This document shows, in pieces, positions 15,947-24,512 of a stretch of 51,966 bases of DNA. Below the pieces are notes generated by a model, which saw nothing but the letters and a program-made list of their open reading frames with translations, was not told where the DNA came from and searched no databases. The number at the start of each line of letters is the position of its first letter. Positions within the stretch are counted from its first letter, which is position 1. Source of the DNA: Thiococcus pfennigii. GTDB lineage: Bacteria > Pseudomonadota > Gammaproteobacteria > Chromatiales > Chromatiaceae. A program made the translations under genes and the position numbers. The stretch is from positions 1-51,966 of the forward strand of contig NZ_NRRW01000027.1 of assembly GCF_016583835.1 (NCBI RefSeq). Direction: 5' to 3'.

Positions 15947-16528
15947 AGGGGCCTCCACGAGGGGGCGAGGCGCCGACGGCAGGATCGCGCCGCCCGCGGA
16001 ATGGGAAAATCCAAGCGCCTCGGCGAATTGAGAGCGGTCGCAGTTCGAGGTTAGCCCTGTCGAGCAGGTCGGTCAAGTCCGAGTGTTTTGGTCTGGCTTG
16101 GGTCGTCGAACCGCGACGTCTGGGGCGACCCCCCCTTTCGGTGGTCCGCTGGCTGCTCAGCCACTGGCGCGCTTCGCGATGCCCCCAACGGCCCTGCACC
16201 AGGTCGCCGATCTCGGTCTCACCGATCGAGGCCCGTTGGCGGCGGTGCCTTGCTTGGCGGCCGATCCGCGGCTAGGCTTCCGACGTACCCGATGTGCGGA
16301 AACGCCTCGGCAGCCTCGGGCCCGTCCGTCCCGATCGGATCCCACGATCGGGCCGATGTAGCCGTCGCCCGGCTTTCCGCCTAGGCTATGAGCACAAGAA
16401 ATCGGATGTGACGACCCAGGGATGCCTCGGTCGGCACGGGCTCCGGTCGCAGGGCCGTCGCCAGCCCCGTCGCTCGACGCGGTCGGCGGGCGGTGCGGCC
16501 GGCTCTCGGATCGGATCGGAGTCGCCGG
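15947..16528. other. Intergenic stretch without recognisable gene
   Basis: About 580 bases between divergently oriented genes, so promoters for the haloperoxidase-like gene and for the FHA-ABC cluster should both lie here. I see no strong -35/-10 pair. A short GATCGG...CGATC dyad occurs near 16340. Open frames inside look random. Confidence 0.5.
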
Positions 16529-18811
16529 ATGCAACAGCTCGAGCTGAGGACCTCGCGCCGCTCGCTGGCCCAGATGACCTTGTCGCCGGGCAGCGCCTGC
16601 GCGATCGGCAGCGGCGCATCGAATCAGATCATCCTGTCCGGCGCCGGTGTCCGACCGCTCCATGCGCATCTCCGGCTCAGCGATGGACGCCTCCAGATCG
16701 AGCCGGAGGGGGACGCCCCGGTCCTCGTCAATGGCGCCGCCGCCGCGGGGGCGACCCAGGTCGGCGACGGCGACTGGGTCGCCTTCGGCGAGACGCTGCT
16801 CCAGGTCCGCCTGCCGCGCCCGGGGCGCGACGACGCCGGCGCGGCCCAAGAGGGGATGCCGCTCGGCGCCCCCGAGCGTGGCGGCGAGGTCCTCGTCGGG
16901 CGCCTGCGCGGCTGCGACCTGCCGATCGACTCGCCGCTGATCTCGCGTGAGCACGCGCGCCTCTCGATACGTGCCGACGGCGTCCAGGTCGAGGATCTCA
17001 AGAGTACCAACGGCACCTGGGTCAACGGCCAGCGGATCGCCCAGCCGGTCCTACTCCAGCCCGGCGACCGCGTCGCCTTCGCGAGCTTCGTCTTCGTCTT
17101 CACCGGTCACGCGCTGGAACCAGCCGAGGTCGGCAACCGCGTGCGCGTCGAGGCCCGCGGGCTCACCAAGACGGTCAGGGACCGCGCCACGCGGCAGGCA
17201 CGCAACCTGTTGACGGGGATCGATCTGGCGATCGACCCGGGCGAGTTCGTCGTGATCTTCGGCACCAGCGGCTCGGGCAAGTCGACGCTGCTCGACGCCC
17301 TGAACGGCCGCCGTCCGGCGAGCACCGGGCAGATCGCCTACAACGGTGTCGATCTCTATCGCGCCTTCGATCTGTTTCGCGCCGGCATCGGCTATGTCCC
17401 GCAGCAGGACATCGTCCACCGCAAGATCACCGTGCGCAACGCGCTGCGCTACACGGCGCGGCTGCGGCTGCCGCCCGATACCTCGCGCCAGGAGATCGAC
17501 GAGCACATCGACCGGGTGCTCGAGCGCGTCGACCTGACCGAGAAGGCCGATCTCGCCGTCGACACGCCCGAGCCCCTGAGCGGCGGGCAGCTCAAGCGCG
17601 TCAGCCTGGCCGTCGAGCTGGTCGCCAATCCGAACATCCTGTTCCTCGACGAGGCGACCAGCGGCCTCGATGCCGGCACCGACAAGCGGATGATGCGGCT
17701 CTTCGCCGGTCTGGCCGAGGACGGCAAGACGGTCGTCTGCGTCACCCACAGCCTCGAGAACATCGACGCCTGCCACATGGTGGCCCTGCTGCATCGCGGC
17801 TACCTGGTCTACTACGGCCCGCCGCAGGAGGCCGCCGCCCACTTCGGCCTGTCGCGCCTGTCGGACGTCTACGAGGCCCTCGAGGGGCAGGACCCGCAGG
17901 TCTGGGCCGAGCGCTTCGCCCGCTCCGACCTCCACGCGCGCTACGTCGCGGCGCGGCTCGAGGCGGGGCAGGCGCTCGCCCAGGCCCAGCAGGGGGAACC
18001 GGCGCCCGCGGCGAAGGAGGGGCGCAAGCTCTTCGACGTCCGCCAGACGGCGACCCTGATGCGCCGCTATGTCGACCTGCTGCTGTCCGACCGGCTAAAT
18101 CTGCTGGTGTTGTTGCTGCAAGCGCCGCTGATCGCCCTGGTCGTCGGCGCGGTCTTCGACATCGACGGGCCGCTGCCCGAGCGCGCCGCGGCCGAGAGCC
18201 AGATCAGCTTCGTCCTCGTCCTCTCGGCGATCTGGTTCGGCGGCATCAATTCGGCGCGCGAGATCGTCAAGGAGCTGCCGGTCTATCTGCGCGAGCGTTC
18301 GGTGGCGGTCACGCTACCGGCCTATCTGCTGAGCAAGCTGGTGCCGCTCGCGCTCTTGTGCCTGATCCAGTGCGCGAGCTTCCTCGCGATCGTCACGCTG
18401 ATGCTCGGCTTCACCGGCCCATTCCTCGACCGCCTGCTGACGCTCTTCCTCGCCGGCTTCGCGGCGACCGCGATGGGGCTCGCGGTCAGCGCCTTCGTCG
18501 ATTCCAACGACAAGGCGATCGCGGCGCTGCCGCTGCTCCTGATCCCCCAGTTCATCCTGTCGAACTCGGTCGTGACCCTGTCCGGGGTCACCGAGGTCTT
18601 CGCCCAGGTCACGGTCATCGCCTACTGGGGGATCGACGCGATGCGCGCGACGCTCGATCCGGCGCTGCTCGCGCTCCCGGGGCCGAAGGGCGGGGCGCTG
18701 ATCCAGGTGACCGGCGAGTGGTCGCGCGACATCCTCTATCTGGCGGCCCAAGCGGTCGCCTTCCTCGCGATCACGCTGGTCGGTCTGAAGCTCAAGGACC
18801 GCAAGGTCTAG
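16529..18811 (+). CDS. ABCG-type exporter with two N-terminal FHA domains (Rv1747-like architecture)
   Basis: A 760-residue fusion. Residues about 15-95 form an FHA-like domain that lacks the usual GR and SxxH residues. Residues about 110-190 form a canonical FHA domain (VGRLRGCDLPID, SREHARL, STNGTWVNG) that should bind phosphothreonine. An ABC ATPase follows: GTSGSGKST near 244, YVPQQD, LSGGQLKR near 349, LFLDEATSGLD near 370. Six or so membrane helices occupy about 510-760 (ABC2_membrane). Mycobacterial Rv1747 has the same order and is regulated by the kinase PknF encoded beside it. Here a Ser/Thr kinase gene follows after 78 bases. Start chosen at the ATG just before the first beta strand; the frame is open 12 codons further. 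Confidence 0.92.
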   Translation: MQQLELRTSRRSLAQMTLSPGSACAIGSGASNQIILSGAGVRPLHAHLRLSDGRLQIEPEGDAPVLVNGAAAAGATQVGDGDWVAFGETLLQVRLPRPGRDDAGAAQEGMPLGAPERGGEVLVGRLRGCDLPIDSPLISREHARLSIRADGVQVEDLKSTNGTWVNGQRIAQPVLLQPGDRVAFASFVFVFTGHALEPAEVGNRVRVEARGLTKTVRDRATRQARNLLTGIDLAIDPGEFVVIFGTSGSGKSTLLDALNGRRPASTGQIAYNGVDLYRAFDLFRAGIGYVPQQDIVHRKITVRNALRYTARLRLPPDTSRQEIDEHIDRVLERVDLTEKADLAVDTPEPLSGGQLKRVSLAVELVANPNILFLDEATSGLDAGTDKRMMRLFAGLAEDGKTVVCVTHSLENIDACHMVALLHRGYLVYYGPPQEAAAHFGLSRLSDVYEALEGQDPQVWAERFARSDLHARYVAARLEAGQALAQAQQGEPAPAAKEGRKLFDVRQTATLMRRYVDLLLSDRLNLLVLLLQAPLIALVVGAVFDIDGPLPERAAAESQISFVLVLSAIWFGGINSAREIVKELPVYLRERSVAVTLPAYLLSKLVPLALLCLIQCASFLAIVTLMLGFTGPFLDRLLTLFLAGFAATAMGLAVSAFVDSNDKAIAALPLLLIPQFILSNSVVTLSGVTEVFAQVTVIAYWGIDAMRATLDPALLALPGPKGGALIQVTGEWSRDILYLAAQAVAFLAITLVGLKLKDRKV

Positions 18812-18858
18812 GCCGGCCAACCGCGCGTACAAGCCAAGAAGACGCAAGGGGCGCACAG

Positions 18859-18897
18859 ATGAGCCGTCACCAAGACGAGGACAAGGGCGATGTCTGA
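18859..18897 (+). CDS. Twelve-codon leader frame overlapping the kinase start
   Basis: ATG at 18859 with AAGGGG seven bases upstream encodes MSRHQDEDKGDV and ends in TGA at 18895-18897, overlapping the kinase ATG at 18890. It may serve translational coupling between the exporter and kinase genes. With only 12 codons it could be chance. Confidence 0.3.
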   Translation: MSRHQDEDKGDV

Positions 18898-20650
18898 GAC
18901 CCCCGAGGAGAAGCGCTGCCCCAGGTGCGGGGCGGTGAACCGCGCCGCCGAGCTACCACAGCGGGACTACCGCTGCGGGGACTGCGGCCTGGAGCTCGCC
19001 CACTTCACGACCCTCTCGACTGGCGCGATCCGCGACGTCCTCGGCTGGCTCCTCGACATCGGCGTCGAGGTCCAGGGTCGCTATCGGGTCACCGCCGTGC
19101 TCGGCAAGGGTGGCTTCGGCGTGACCTATCTCGTCGACGACCTGCTCCTGCACGGCAAGCGTCGGGCGATGAAGGAGATCCCCGAGCTCCTCTTCGACGA
19201 GTACGAGACCCGCCTCCTCGGGCGCCTGCACCACCCGGCCATCCCGGACATCACCGACCGCTTCACCGCCGGCGGGATGATCTATCTGGTGCTCGAGTTC
19301 GGCGGCGACCGCACGCTGCGCATCGAGCAGGAGCGGCGCGGCGGGCGGATCCCGCTCTTCGTGCTGTTGCCGTGGATCCGCCAACTCTGCGCCGCGCTCC
19401 AGTATCTGCACGAGCAGGACCCCCCGATCGTGCACCGTGACCTCAAGCCGGACAACGTCCTGCTCGACGACGGCGATCGCGTGATGCTGATCGACTTCGG
19501 CATCGCCAAGGAGGCGAAGACCGACACGGTGACCCGCACCATCGGGCGGGCGGTGTCGCACGGCTTCAGCCCGCCGGAGCAGGTCCTCGGCACCGGTACC
19601 GACGCCCGTTCCGATGTCTACGCCCTCGGCGCGATCCTCTACAACCTGCTGACCGGGCGGATGCCGCCGGCCGCCCACGAACGGATCACCGGCTCGGTGA
19701 TCGAGCCGTTGTCGACTCATCTGCCCGAGATCCCGCCGCTGATCGAGGCGGCCGTGATGCAGGCCCTCGAGCTCAACATCAACCTGCGCCAGCAGTCGAT
19801 CGGCGAGCTGGCTCAGGTGCTGGATCTGGTCCAATCCGGTTCCAACAGCGCGGCGACGGTGAGCGTCGCCGGGCAGATGCCGAGCCAGGTGCCGACCGGT
19901 GGCACCGGGGTCGTCCTGCCGAGCGTCCACCTGCCCTCGACCCGCTCGGGCACCGGCGTGCCGGCCTCGGCCAGCGTGCGGATCGCCGACCCGCCACCGG
20001 CCCCGGCGGTGCGCCGCCCGCCGTGGGCGGCGATCGGCGCCGGTGCGGTGCTGATCCTCGCCGTAGCTGGCGGCGCCTGGTGGTTCCTCGGTAGCGGTGA
20101 CGAGGCGGCGCCGGAGGTGGCCGGGGAGGGGGCCGTGCCCGCCCGGACCGCCGCGCCAACCGAAGCGGCCCCCGAGGCCGCCGGGATCGGCGTTGCGGGC
20201 GCGCCTGCAACCGCGATCCCGGCGTCGCCCCCTGCCGGCGCGCCGGCGCCGCGTCCGTCCGTGCCGTCGACAGGACAGGCGTCCGTGCAAGACGCCGACC
20301 TACCGTCGATCTTCTCCGACGAACAGGACTCGGTGCCCGATCGACGCTCGGGAAGCCCCCGTCCACAGACCGCCGGTCCGGCCCGCGATTCGGGGGAGTC
20401 GCTGATGGACCTCTTCGAGAAGCATCGCGCCGAGGTCGCACAGGAGGCGCCGGCCGCGCCAGCGCCCGAGCCGGTGACTCCGCCCGCCCCGCCGCCGGCG
20501 CCCGCGGTCCCTCCGCCGAAGCCGGCGCAGGTGGCCAAGACGACACCACCACCGAAACCCGCGGCCAAGCCCACCGCGCCGCCGCCGGCGAAGGCCGCCA
20601 GCGGGTCGGATTGGGGCTTCGAGTACAAGGGGGCGACGAGGAAGTATTGA
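18890..20650 (+). CDS. Membrane-bound Ser/Thr protein kinase with N-terminal zinc ribbon
   Basis: A 586-residue Hanks-type kinase. A zinc ribbon (C10, C13, C29, C32) precedes the kinase domain at about 63-320: glycine loop GKGGFG, Lys in AMKEIPE near 95, HRDLKPDN near 182, DFG near 202, and SPPEQ in place of APE. All catalytic residues are present. One membrane helix (about 380-402, WAAIGAGAVLILAVAGGAWW) separates it from a 180-residue Pro/Ala-rich segment expected in the periplasm, without PASTA repeats. It follows the FHA-ABC exporter and precedes a secreted VWA protein. The FHA domains of the exporter are the obvious candidate substrates or readers, by analogy with PknF-Rv1747; this is inference. 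Confidence 0.93.
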   Translation: MSETPEEKRCPRCGAVNRAAELPQRDYRCGDCGLELAHFTTLSTGAIRDVLGWLLDIGVEVQGRYRVTAVLGKGGFGVTYLVDDLLLHGKRRAMKEIPELLFDEYETRLLGRLHHPAIPDITDRFTAGGMIYLVLEFGGDRTLRIEQERRGGRIPLFVLLPWIRQLCAALQYLHEQDPPIVHRDLKPDNVLLDDGDRVMLIDFGIAKEAKTDTVTRTIGRAVSHGFSPPEQVLGTGTDARSDVYALGAILYNLLTGRMPPAAHERITGSVIEPLSTHLPEIPPLIEAAVMQALELNINLRQQSIGELAQVLDLVQSGSNSAATVSVAGQMPSQVPTGGTGVVLPSVHLPSTRSGTGVPASASVRIADPPPAPAVRRPPWAAIGAGAVLILAVAGGAWWFLGSGDEAAPEVAGEGAVPARTAAPTEAAPEAAGIGVAGAPATAIPASPPAGAPAPRPSVPSTGQASVQDADLPSIFSDEQDSVPDRRSGSPRPQTAGPARDSGESLMDLFEKHRAEVAQEAPAAPAPEPVTPPAPPPAPAVPPPKPAQVAKTTPPPKPAAKPTAPPPAKAASGSDWGFEYKGATRKY

Positions 20651-20785
20651 GGGGATCGCGACTTGGAATCGACGGGGAGGCGGCCTGCATTGCCGTGATG
20701 TCGGTCTTGCGGACCCGGCGTCCCCGTCTTGCAGGGGCACCTCGGGATCTTCGGGGCGCACAATGTCGACCATGGAGCAATCGCA

Positions 20786-21949
20786 ATGAACCACAGCCTA
20801 TCCATTTGCAGGGGTCTCTTGTTGCGTAGAGGGGTTCTATTGTCCTTCGCCGCGATGCTGTTGGCGGTGAGCGCCGGTGCGTCGGCGCAGGGCTACGGGT
20901 TTGCCGCACCGGGTGGTTACGGGATCAAGATCTACAAGACCAACTACTCCCTCTATCCGTTCGTGCAGGTCTATCTGCGCACCTTCGATGCCGAGATGCA
21001 GCCGCTCGTCAATCTCAACGAGCGCAACATCGGGTTGATGGTCAAGGGCAAGACCTATGACCCGATCAAGCGCCAGTACGGCGTGCAATCGATCCGCCAG
21101 CGCGAGGAGGCGACGCGTTCGGTCCTGGTCATCGACGCGAGCGGTTCGATGGCCGCGTCGCAGGGCCGCAATCCGTTCGACGACGCGCTGCGCGCCGCGG
21201 TGCGCTTCATCGAGAGCAAGCGGCCGCAGGACGAGGTCGCCGTGCTCGCGATCCGCGACACCAAGGACGGCTACGAGGTCGTTTCGCAGTTCGAGCGTGA
21301 CGAGCGCGCGCTCGCGCGGCGCATCGCCGACATCCGCGCCGACGCGATGCAGACCCGCCTCTACGACAGCATCGGCGCGGCGCTGCAGATGTGCGCGATG
21401 AGCGCGCAGGGGTCGGTCCGCGGCGGCAATTACATCGTCTCCTGCTCGATCGTCGTGATGTCGGACGGCAAGGATGAGGGCAGTTCCGTGGGCCGCGACG
21501 AACTGATGGCCCGCATCACGAACATGCCCATCCCGGTGCCGATCTACTCGCTGGCCTACTCGCGGACCGATCCGACCTGGTTCCGCAACCTCGAGGCCCT
21601 GTCGAAGAATTCGTTCGGCATCTACTACAACGTCGGCGAGACGACCGAGCAGATGCAGCGCATCGTCGAGTCGATCCAGAATATCCTGCAGAGCGACTAT
21701 GTCGTGACCTTCCGCTCCTACATCCCGGTCGACGGCGAGCGCCACAGCATGAAGATCGGCGTCGAGTACCCGAGCGGCAGCGGCAAGTACGTCTACGACG
21801 ATGCGACCTTCGAGGCGATTCAACCGCCGCCGGTGCCGGAGGTGATGGAGATGCTGCGCCAGCTCGATCGCAAGATCCCGGCAGTGCCCGACGGCAACCC
21901 CTTCTGGGATACCCCGGGCATGGGCGTCCCTGGGGTCGGCGGCGAATAG
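20786..21949 (+). CDS. Secreted VWA-domain protein
   Basis: The 387-residue protein starts with a signal peptide (hydrophobic GVLLSFAAMLLAVSAGASAQ, cleavage near residue 35). A von Willebrand A domain spans about 110-310: the metal-ion site DASGSM near residue 117 (D-x-S-x-S), a conserved threonine or aspartate region, and VVMSDGKDEGSSVG as the later acidic element. The final 75 residues form a beta-rich tail (YVVTFRSYIP..GKYVYDDATF). Such domains bind protein ligands through a divalent metal. The start at 20786 follows GGAG and coincides with the signal peptide. The gap to the kinase is 135 bases. A role as extracytoplasmic partner of the kinase or exporter is inferred only from position. 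Confidence 0.88.
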   Translation: MNHSLSICRGLLLRRGVLLSFAAMLLAVSAGASAQGYGFAAPGGYGIKIYKTNYSLYPFVQVYLRTFDAEMQPLVNLNERNIGLMVKGKTYDPIKRQYGVQSIRQREEATRSVLVIDASGSMAASQGRNPFDDALRAAVRFIESKRPQDEVAVLAIRDTKDGYEVVSQFERDERALARRIADIRADAMQTRLYDSIGAALQMCAMSAQGSVRGGNYIVSCSIVVMSDGKDEGSSVGRDELMARITNMPIPVPIYSLAYSRTDPTWFRNLEALSKNSFGIYYNVGETTEQMQRIVESIQNILQSDYVVTFRSYIPVDGERHSMKIGVEYPSGSGKYVYDDATFEAIQPPPVPEVMEMLRQLDRKIPAVPDGNPFWDTPGMGVPGVGGE

Positions 21950-22050
21950 CGGTCGCTGGTGCGGCGAGCCTCGGTCATTCGAGGGTCGCCAACAGCCCCA
22001 GGTCACCGGGACGAACGACCATGACAGGATCCTCCACGAGGAACGCGCGA

Positions 22051-22674
22051 ATGAAGAGCAAGCGATTGGTAATTGGCGTTGCCGCGATCGTCACGAGCCT
22101 GGCGATGGCCGGCTGCCAGACGACCGGCGGCACGCAGGATCAGGTGGCCGGCGCCGGTGTCGGTGCCCTGGTGGGCTGCGGCATCGGCGCGCTGGTCAGC
22201 GGCAACGGCCGCGGCTGTGCGACGGGTGCCGCGATCGGCGGCCTCCTCGGCTGGGGGGCGGTGGCGCTGACGCAGTACAACGCCCAGCAGGTCCGCTCGA
22301 GCACCGCCGATAGCCGCATCTACGGCCTGACGGCCCCGGTCAGCGATACGCAGGTCAAGATCCGCCAGGGGGCCAGTTCGCCCAAGAGCGTTCGCCCTGG
22401 CGACTCGGTCGACATCTCGACCGACTACTCGGTGCTGCTGCCGAGCGGTGTCTCGAGCACTCAGGTCACCGAGAGCTGGGTCCTGAAGAAGGACGGCAGC
22501 ACGGTCGCCAATCTGCCGAAGAAGACCTCGACCCGCACCGCCGGCGGCTGGCAGGCCGATGCCGCGATCACGATCCCGGACAATGTCCCGGCCGGCACCT
22601 ATGTAATCGAGCACAAGGTCAAGGCCGGCTCCAGCTACGACACGGATGAGTCGACCTTCGTCGTCCAGACCTGA
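22051..22674 (+). CDS. Glycine-zipper lipoprotein
   Basis: A 207-residue lipoprotein: signal peptide with lipobox MAGC (lipidated cysteine near residue 24), then a glycine-zipper segment (AGAGVGALVGCGIGALVSG and GAAIGGLLGWGAVAL, about residues 35-75) as in outer-membrane 2TM-glycine-zipper proteins, then a beta-rich domain of about 120 residues (VKIRQGASSPKSVRPGDSVD; PAGTYVIEHKVKAGSSYD). The last domain looks like an Ig-like fold, without a family name I can give. The start at 22051 has GAGGA upstream; an in-frame ATG ten codons earlier is less likely. It ends eight bases before the peptidase gene, so the two are probably co-transcribed. Confidence 0.85.
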   Translation: MKSKRLVIGVAAIVTSLAMAGCQTTGGTQDQVAGAGVGALVGCGIGALVSGNGRGCATGAAIGGLLGWGAVALTQYNAQQVRSSTADSRIYGLTAPVSDTQVKIRQGASSPKSVRPGDSVDISTDYSVLLPSGVSSTQVTESWVLKKDGSTVANLPKKTSTRTAGGWQADAAITIPDNVPAGTYVIEHKVKAGSSYDTDESTFVVQT

Positions 22675-22682
22675 GGTCGGTC

Positions 22683-23405
22683 GTGCGAGGAGCCCGGGGC
22701 GTCGGCACGGCGATGAGCCCAGTCATCGTCGGGCTCTGGCTGTTCGGTGGCCTGCTCGGCGGTCATGACGGGGGTTGCCCGCAGGCCGCCGACCAGGCCG
22801 CGCGGACGCTCCAACTGGTCGAGCGGCAGTGGCCGTTGCGTCCGCCGGTCGACCCGGTCGTCGCCTATGTCCAGGCGCTCGGCGAGCGCCTGGCGAGGGC
22901 CGACGACGGCGACAGCGCCGGCCCCTGGTCCTTCCATGTCGTGCGCAACCTGGCGCCGAGCGCCTTCGCGCTCGGCGGTGGTCAGTTCGTCGTCAGCGAC
23001 GGCCTGATCGCCCTCGTGCGCGGCGAGGACGAACTCGCGGCCGTCCTTGCGCACGAGATCTCCCACCAGCAGCTCGGACACTTCTGCCGCGCCTCGTCCG
23101 AGGCCGTGCAGCGCATCCGGCTCGGCTCGGTCGTCCAGCATTTCGATCTCGATCTGGAGGTCGCCGCCGATGCCGCGGCCGTGCGCCGCCTGGCCGTGGC
23201 CGGCTTCGATCCGGCCGCGATGCGCGGCGTGCTCACCTGCCTCGCGCAGCGCGCGCCTGGCCGCGCGGACCCGGCGCTCGCCGCCCGCCTCGAGGCCCTG
23301 GCCGGCCTGGCGACGGCCCGTCGGGTCGCGCCGGATCCGGCCTTCGAGCGGGTCCGCCGACGTGTCCTCGAGGATGTCGGCGAAGCCATCGAGCGCTGTC
23401 GCTGA
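22683..23405 (+). CDS. M48-family metallopeptidase, exported
   Basis: The 240-residue protein carries the zinc-protease motif HEISH (residues about 123-127, in LAHEISHQQLGH) and a downstream EVAAD near 158 that fits the glutamate ligand of M48 (ExxxD). The preceding AFALGGGQFVVSDGLI is characteristic of Oma1/BepA/LoiP-like peptidases, which need no transmembrane domain and act in the periplasm. The GTG at 22683 or an ATG at 22713 may be the start; the hydrophobic VIVGLWLFGGLLGG stretch then acts as a signal peptide. It is the last gene of the five-gene same-strand set and converges on aapM 21 bases later. Possible role: quality control of the envelope partners encoded upstream. Confidence 0.85.
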   Translation: MRGARGVGTAMSPVIVGLWLFGGLLGGHDGGCPQAADQAARTLQLVERQWPLRPPVDPVVAYVQALGERLARADDGDSAGPWSFHVVRNLAPSAFALGGGQFVVSDGLIALVRGEDELAAVLAHEISHQQLGHFCRASSEAVQRIRLGSVVQHFDLDLEVAADAAAVRRLAVAGFDPAAMRGVLTCLAQRAPGRADPALAARLEALAGLATARRVAPDPAFERVRRRVLEDVGEAIERCR

Positions 23406-23425
23406 CGACCCTGCGCCGCGGCCCC

Positions 23426-24511
23426 TCAGCGGCCCTGCCCGAGGCGGCGCTCCAGCCGCTGGCTCCAGCGCGACATGCCGAAGCAGAAGACCCAGTAGAG
23501 GAGCCCGGCGAAGACGTAGCCCTCGACCGAGTAGCCGAGCCAGTCCGGGTCGGCGAAGGCCTGCTGGACGATGCCGAGCAGGTCGAAGAGCCCGATGATC
23601 AGGACCAGGGTCGTGTCCTTGAACAGCGCGATGAAGGTGTTGACGATGCCGGGGATCACCAGGCGCAGGGCCTGCGGCAGGACGATCAGGCCCATGCGCT
23701 GCCAGTAGCCGAGGCCGAGGGCCTCGGCGGCTTCGTATTGGCCCTTCGGGATCGCCTGCAGGCCGCCGCGCACGACCTCGGCCATGTAGGCGGCCTGGAA
23801 CATCACGATGCCGATCATCGCCCGCAGCAGCTTGTCGAGCGTCACCTCCTCGGGGAAGAAGAGCGGCAGCATGACCGAGGCCATGAAGAGGACCGTGATC
23901 AGCGGCACGCCGCGCCAGACCTCGATGTAGGTGATGCAGGCGGCGCGGATCAGCGGCAGTTCGGAGCGCCGGCCGAGGGCGAGCAGGACGCCGAGCGGCA
24001 GCGCGAGGACGATGCCGACGATAGCCAGTACCAGGGTCAGCATCAGGCCGCCCCATTGGTGGGTCGGGACGACGGCCAGGCCGAGGGCGCCGCCGTAGAA
24101 GAGCAGATAGGCGACGACCGGGTAGCCGAGCAGGAGCGCGGCGGCGAGCCACCGGCGGCGCAGGCCGCGCCACGACAAGGCGGCGAGCACGGCGACGAGG
24201 AGCCCGAACCCCAGATTCACCCGCCATTGCTCGGCCGCCGGATAGAAGCCGTACAGGAACTGTTCGAGGCGGGTCGCGATGAAGACCCAGCAGGCGCCGC
24301 CGCTCGTGCAGTCGGCGCGGCTGGTGCCGACCCAGTCCGCATCGATGAAGGCCCACTGCACGAGCGGCGGCAGTGTCAGGTAGAGGCCATAGAGGGCGGC
24401 GAGCGTCAGGGCCGTGTCGAGGGGCGAGGAGAAGAGGTTGCGCCTCAGCCAGCGGAGCGGGCCCGAGCGGCGGCGCGGCGGTGCGATGGCGCGGGCGGTC
24501 GCGTCGCTCAT
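23426..24511 (-). CDS. aapM: General L-amino-acid ABC transporter permease AapM
   Basis: A 361-residue permease of the HisM/AapM type. Several hydrophobic helices flank the EAA loop (EALGLGYWQRMGLIVLPQAL near residues 260-285) that contacts the ATPase. The long N-terminal part with the periplasmic loop (FIDADWVGTSRADC) distinguishes AapM from shorter glutamine permeases. Start ATG at 24511, one base after the aapQ stop, so the genes are coupled. Its ATPase is absent here; the aapP at 11.3 kb is the natural partner. Confidence 0.93.
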   Translation of the reverse strand: MSDATARAIAPPRRRSGPLRWLRRNLFSSPLDTALTLAALYGLYLTLPPLVQWAFIDADWVGTSRADCTSGGACWVFIATRLEQFLYGFYPAAEQWRVNLGFGLLVAVLAALSWRGLRRRWLAAALLLGYPVVAYLLFYGGALGLAVVPTHQWGGLMLTLVLAIVGIVLALPLGVLLALGRRSELPLIRAACITYIEVWRGVPLITVLFMASVMLPLFFPEEVTLDKLLRAMIGIVMFQAAYMAEVVRGGLQAIPKGQYEAAEALGLGYWQRMGLIVLPQALRLVIPGIVNTFIALFKDTTLVLIIGLFDLLGIVQQAFADPDWLGYSVEGYVFAGLLYWVFCFGMSRWSQRLERRLGQGR

Positions 24512-24512
24512 G

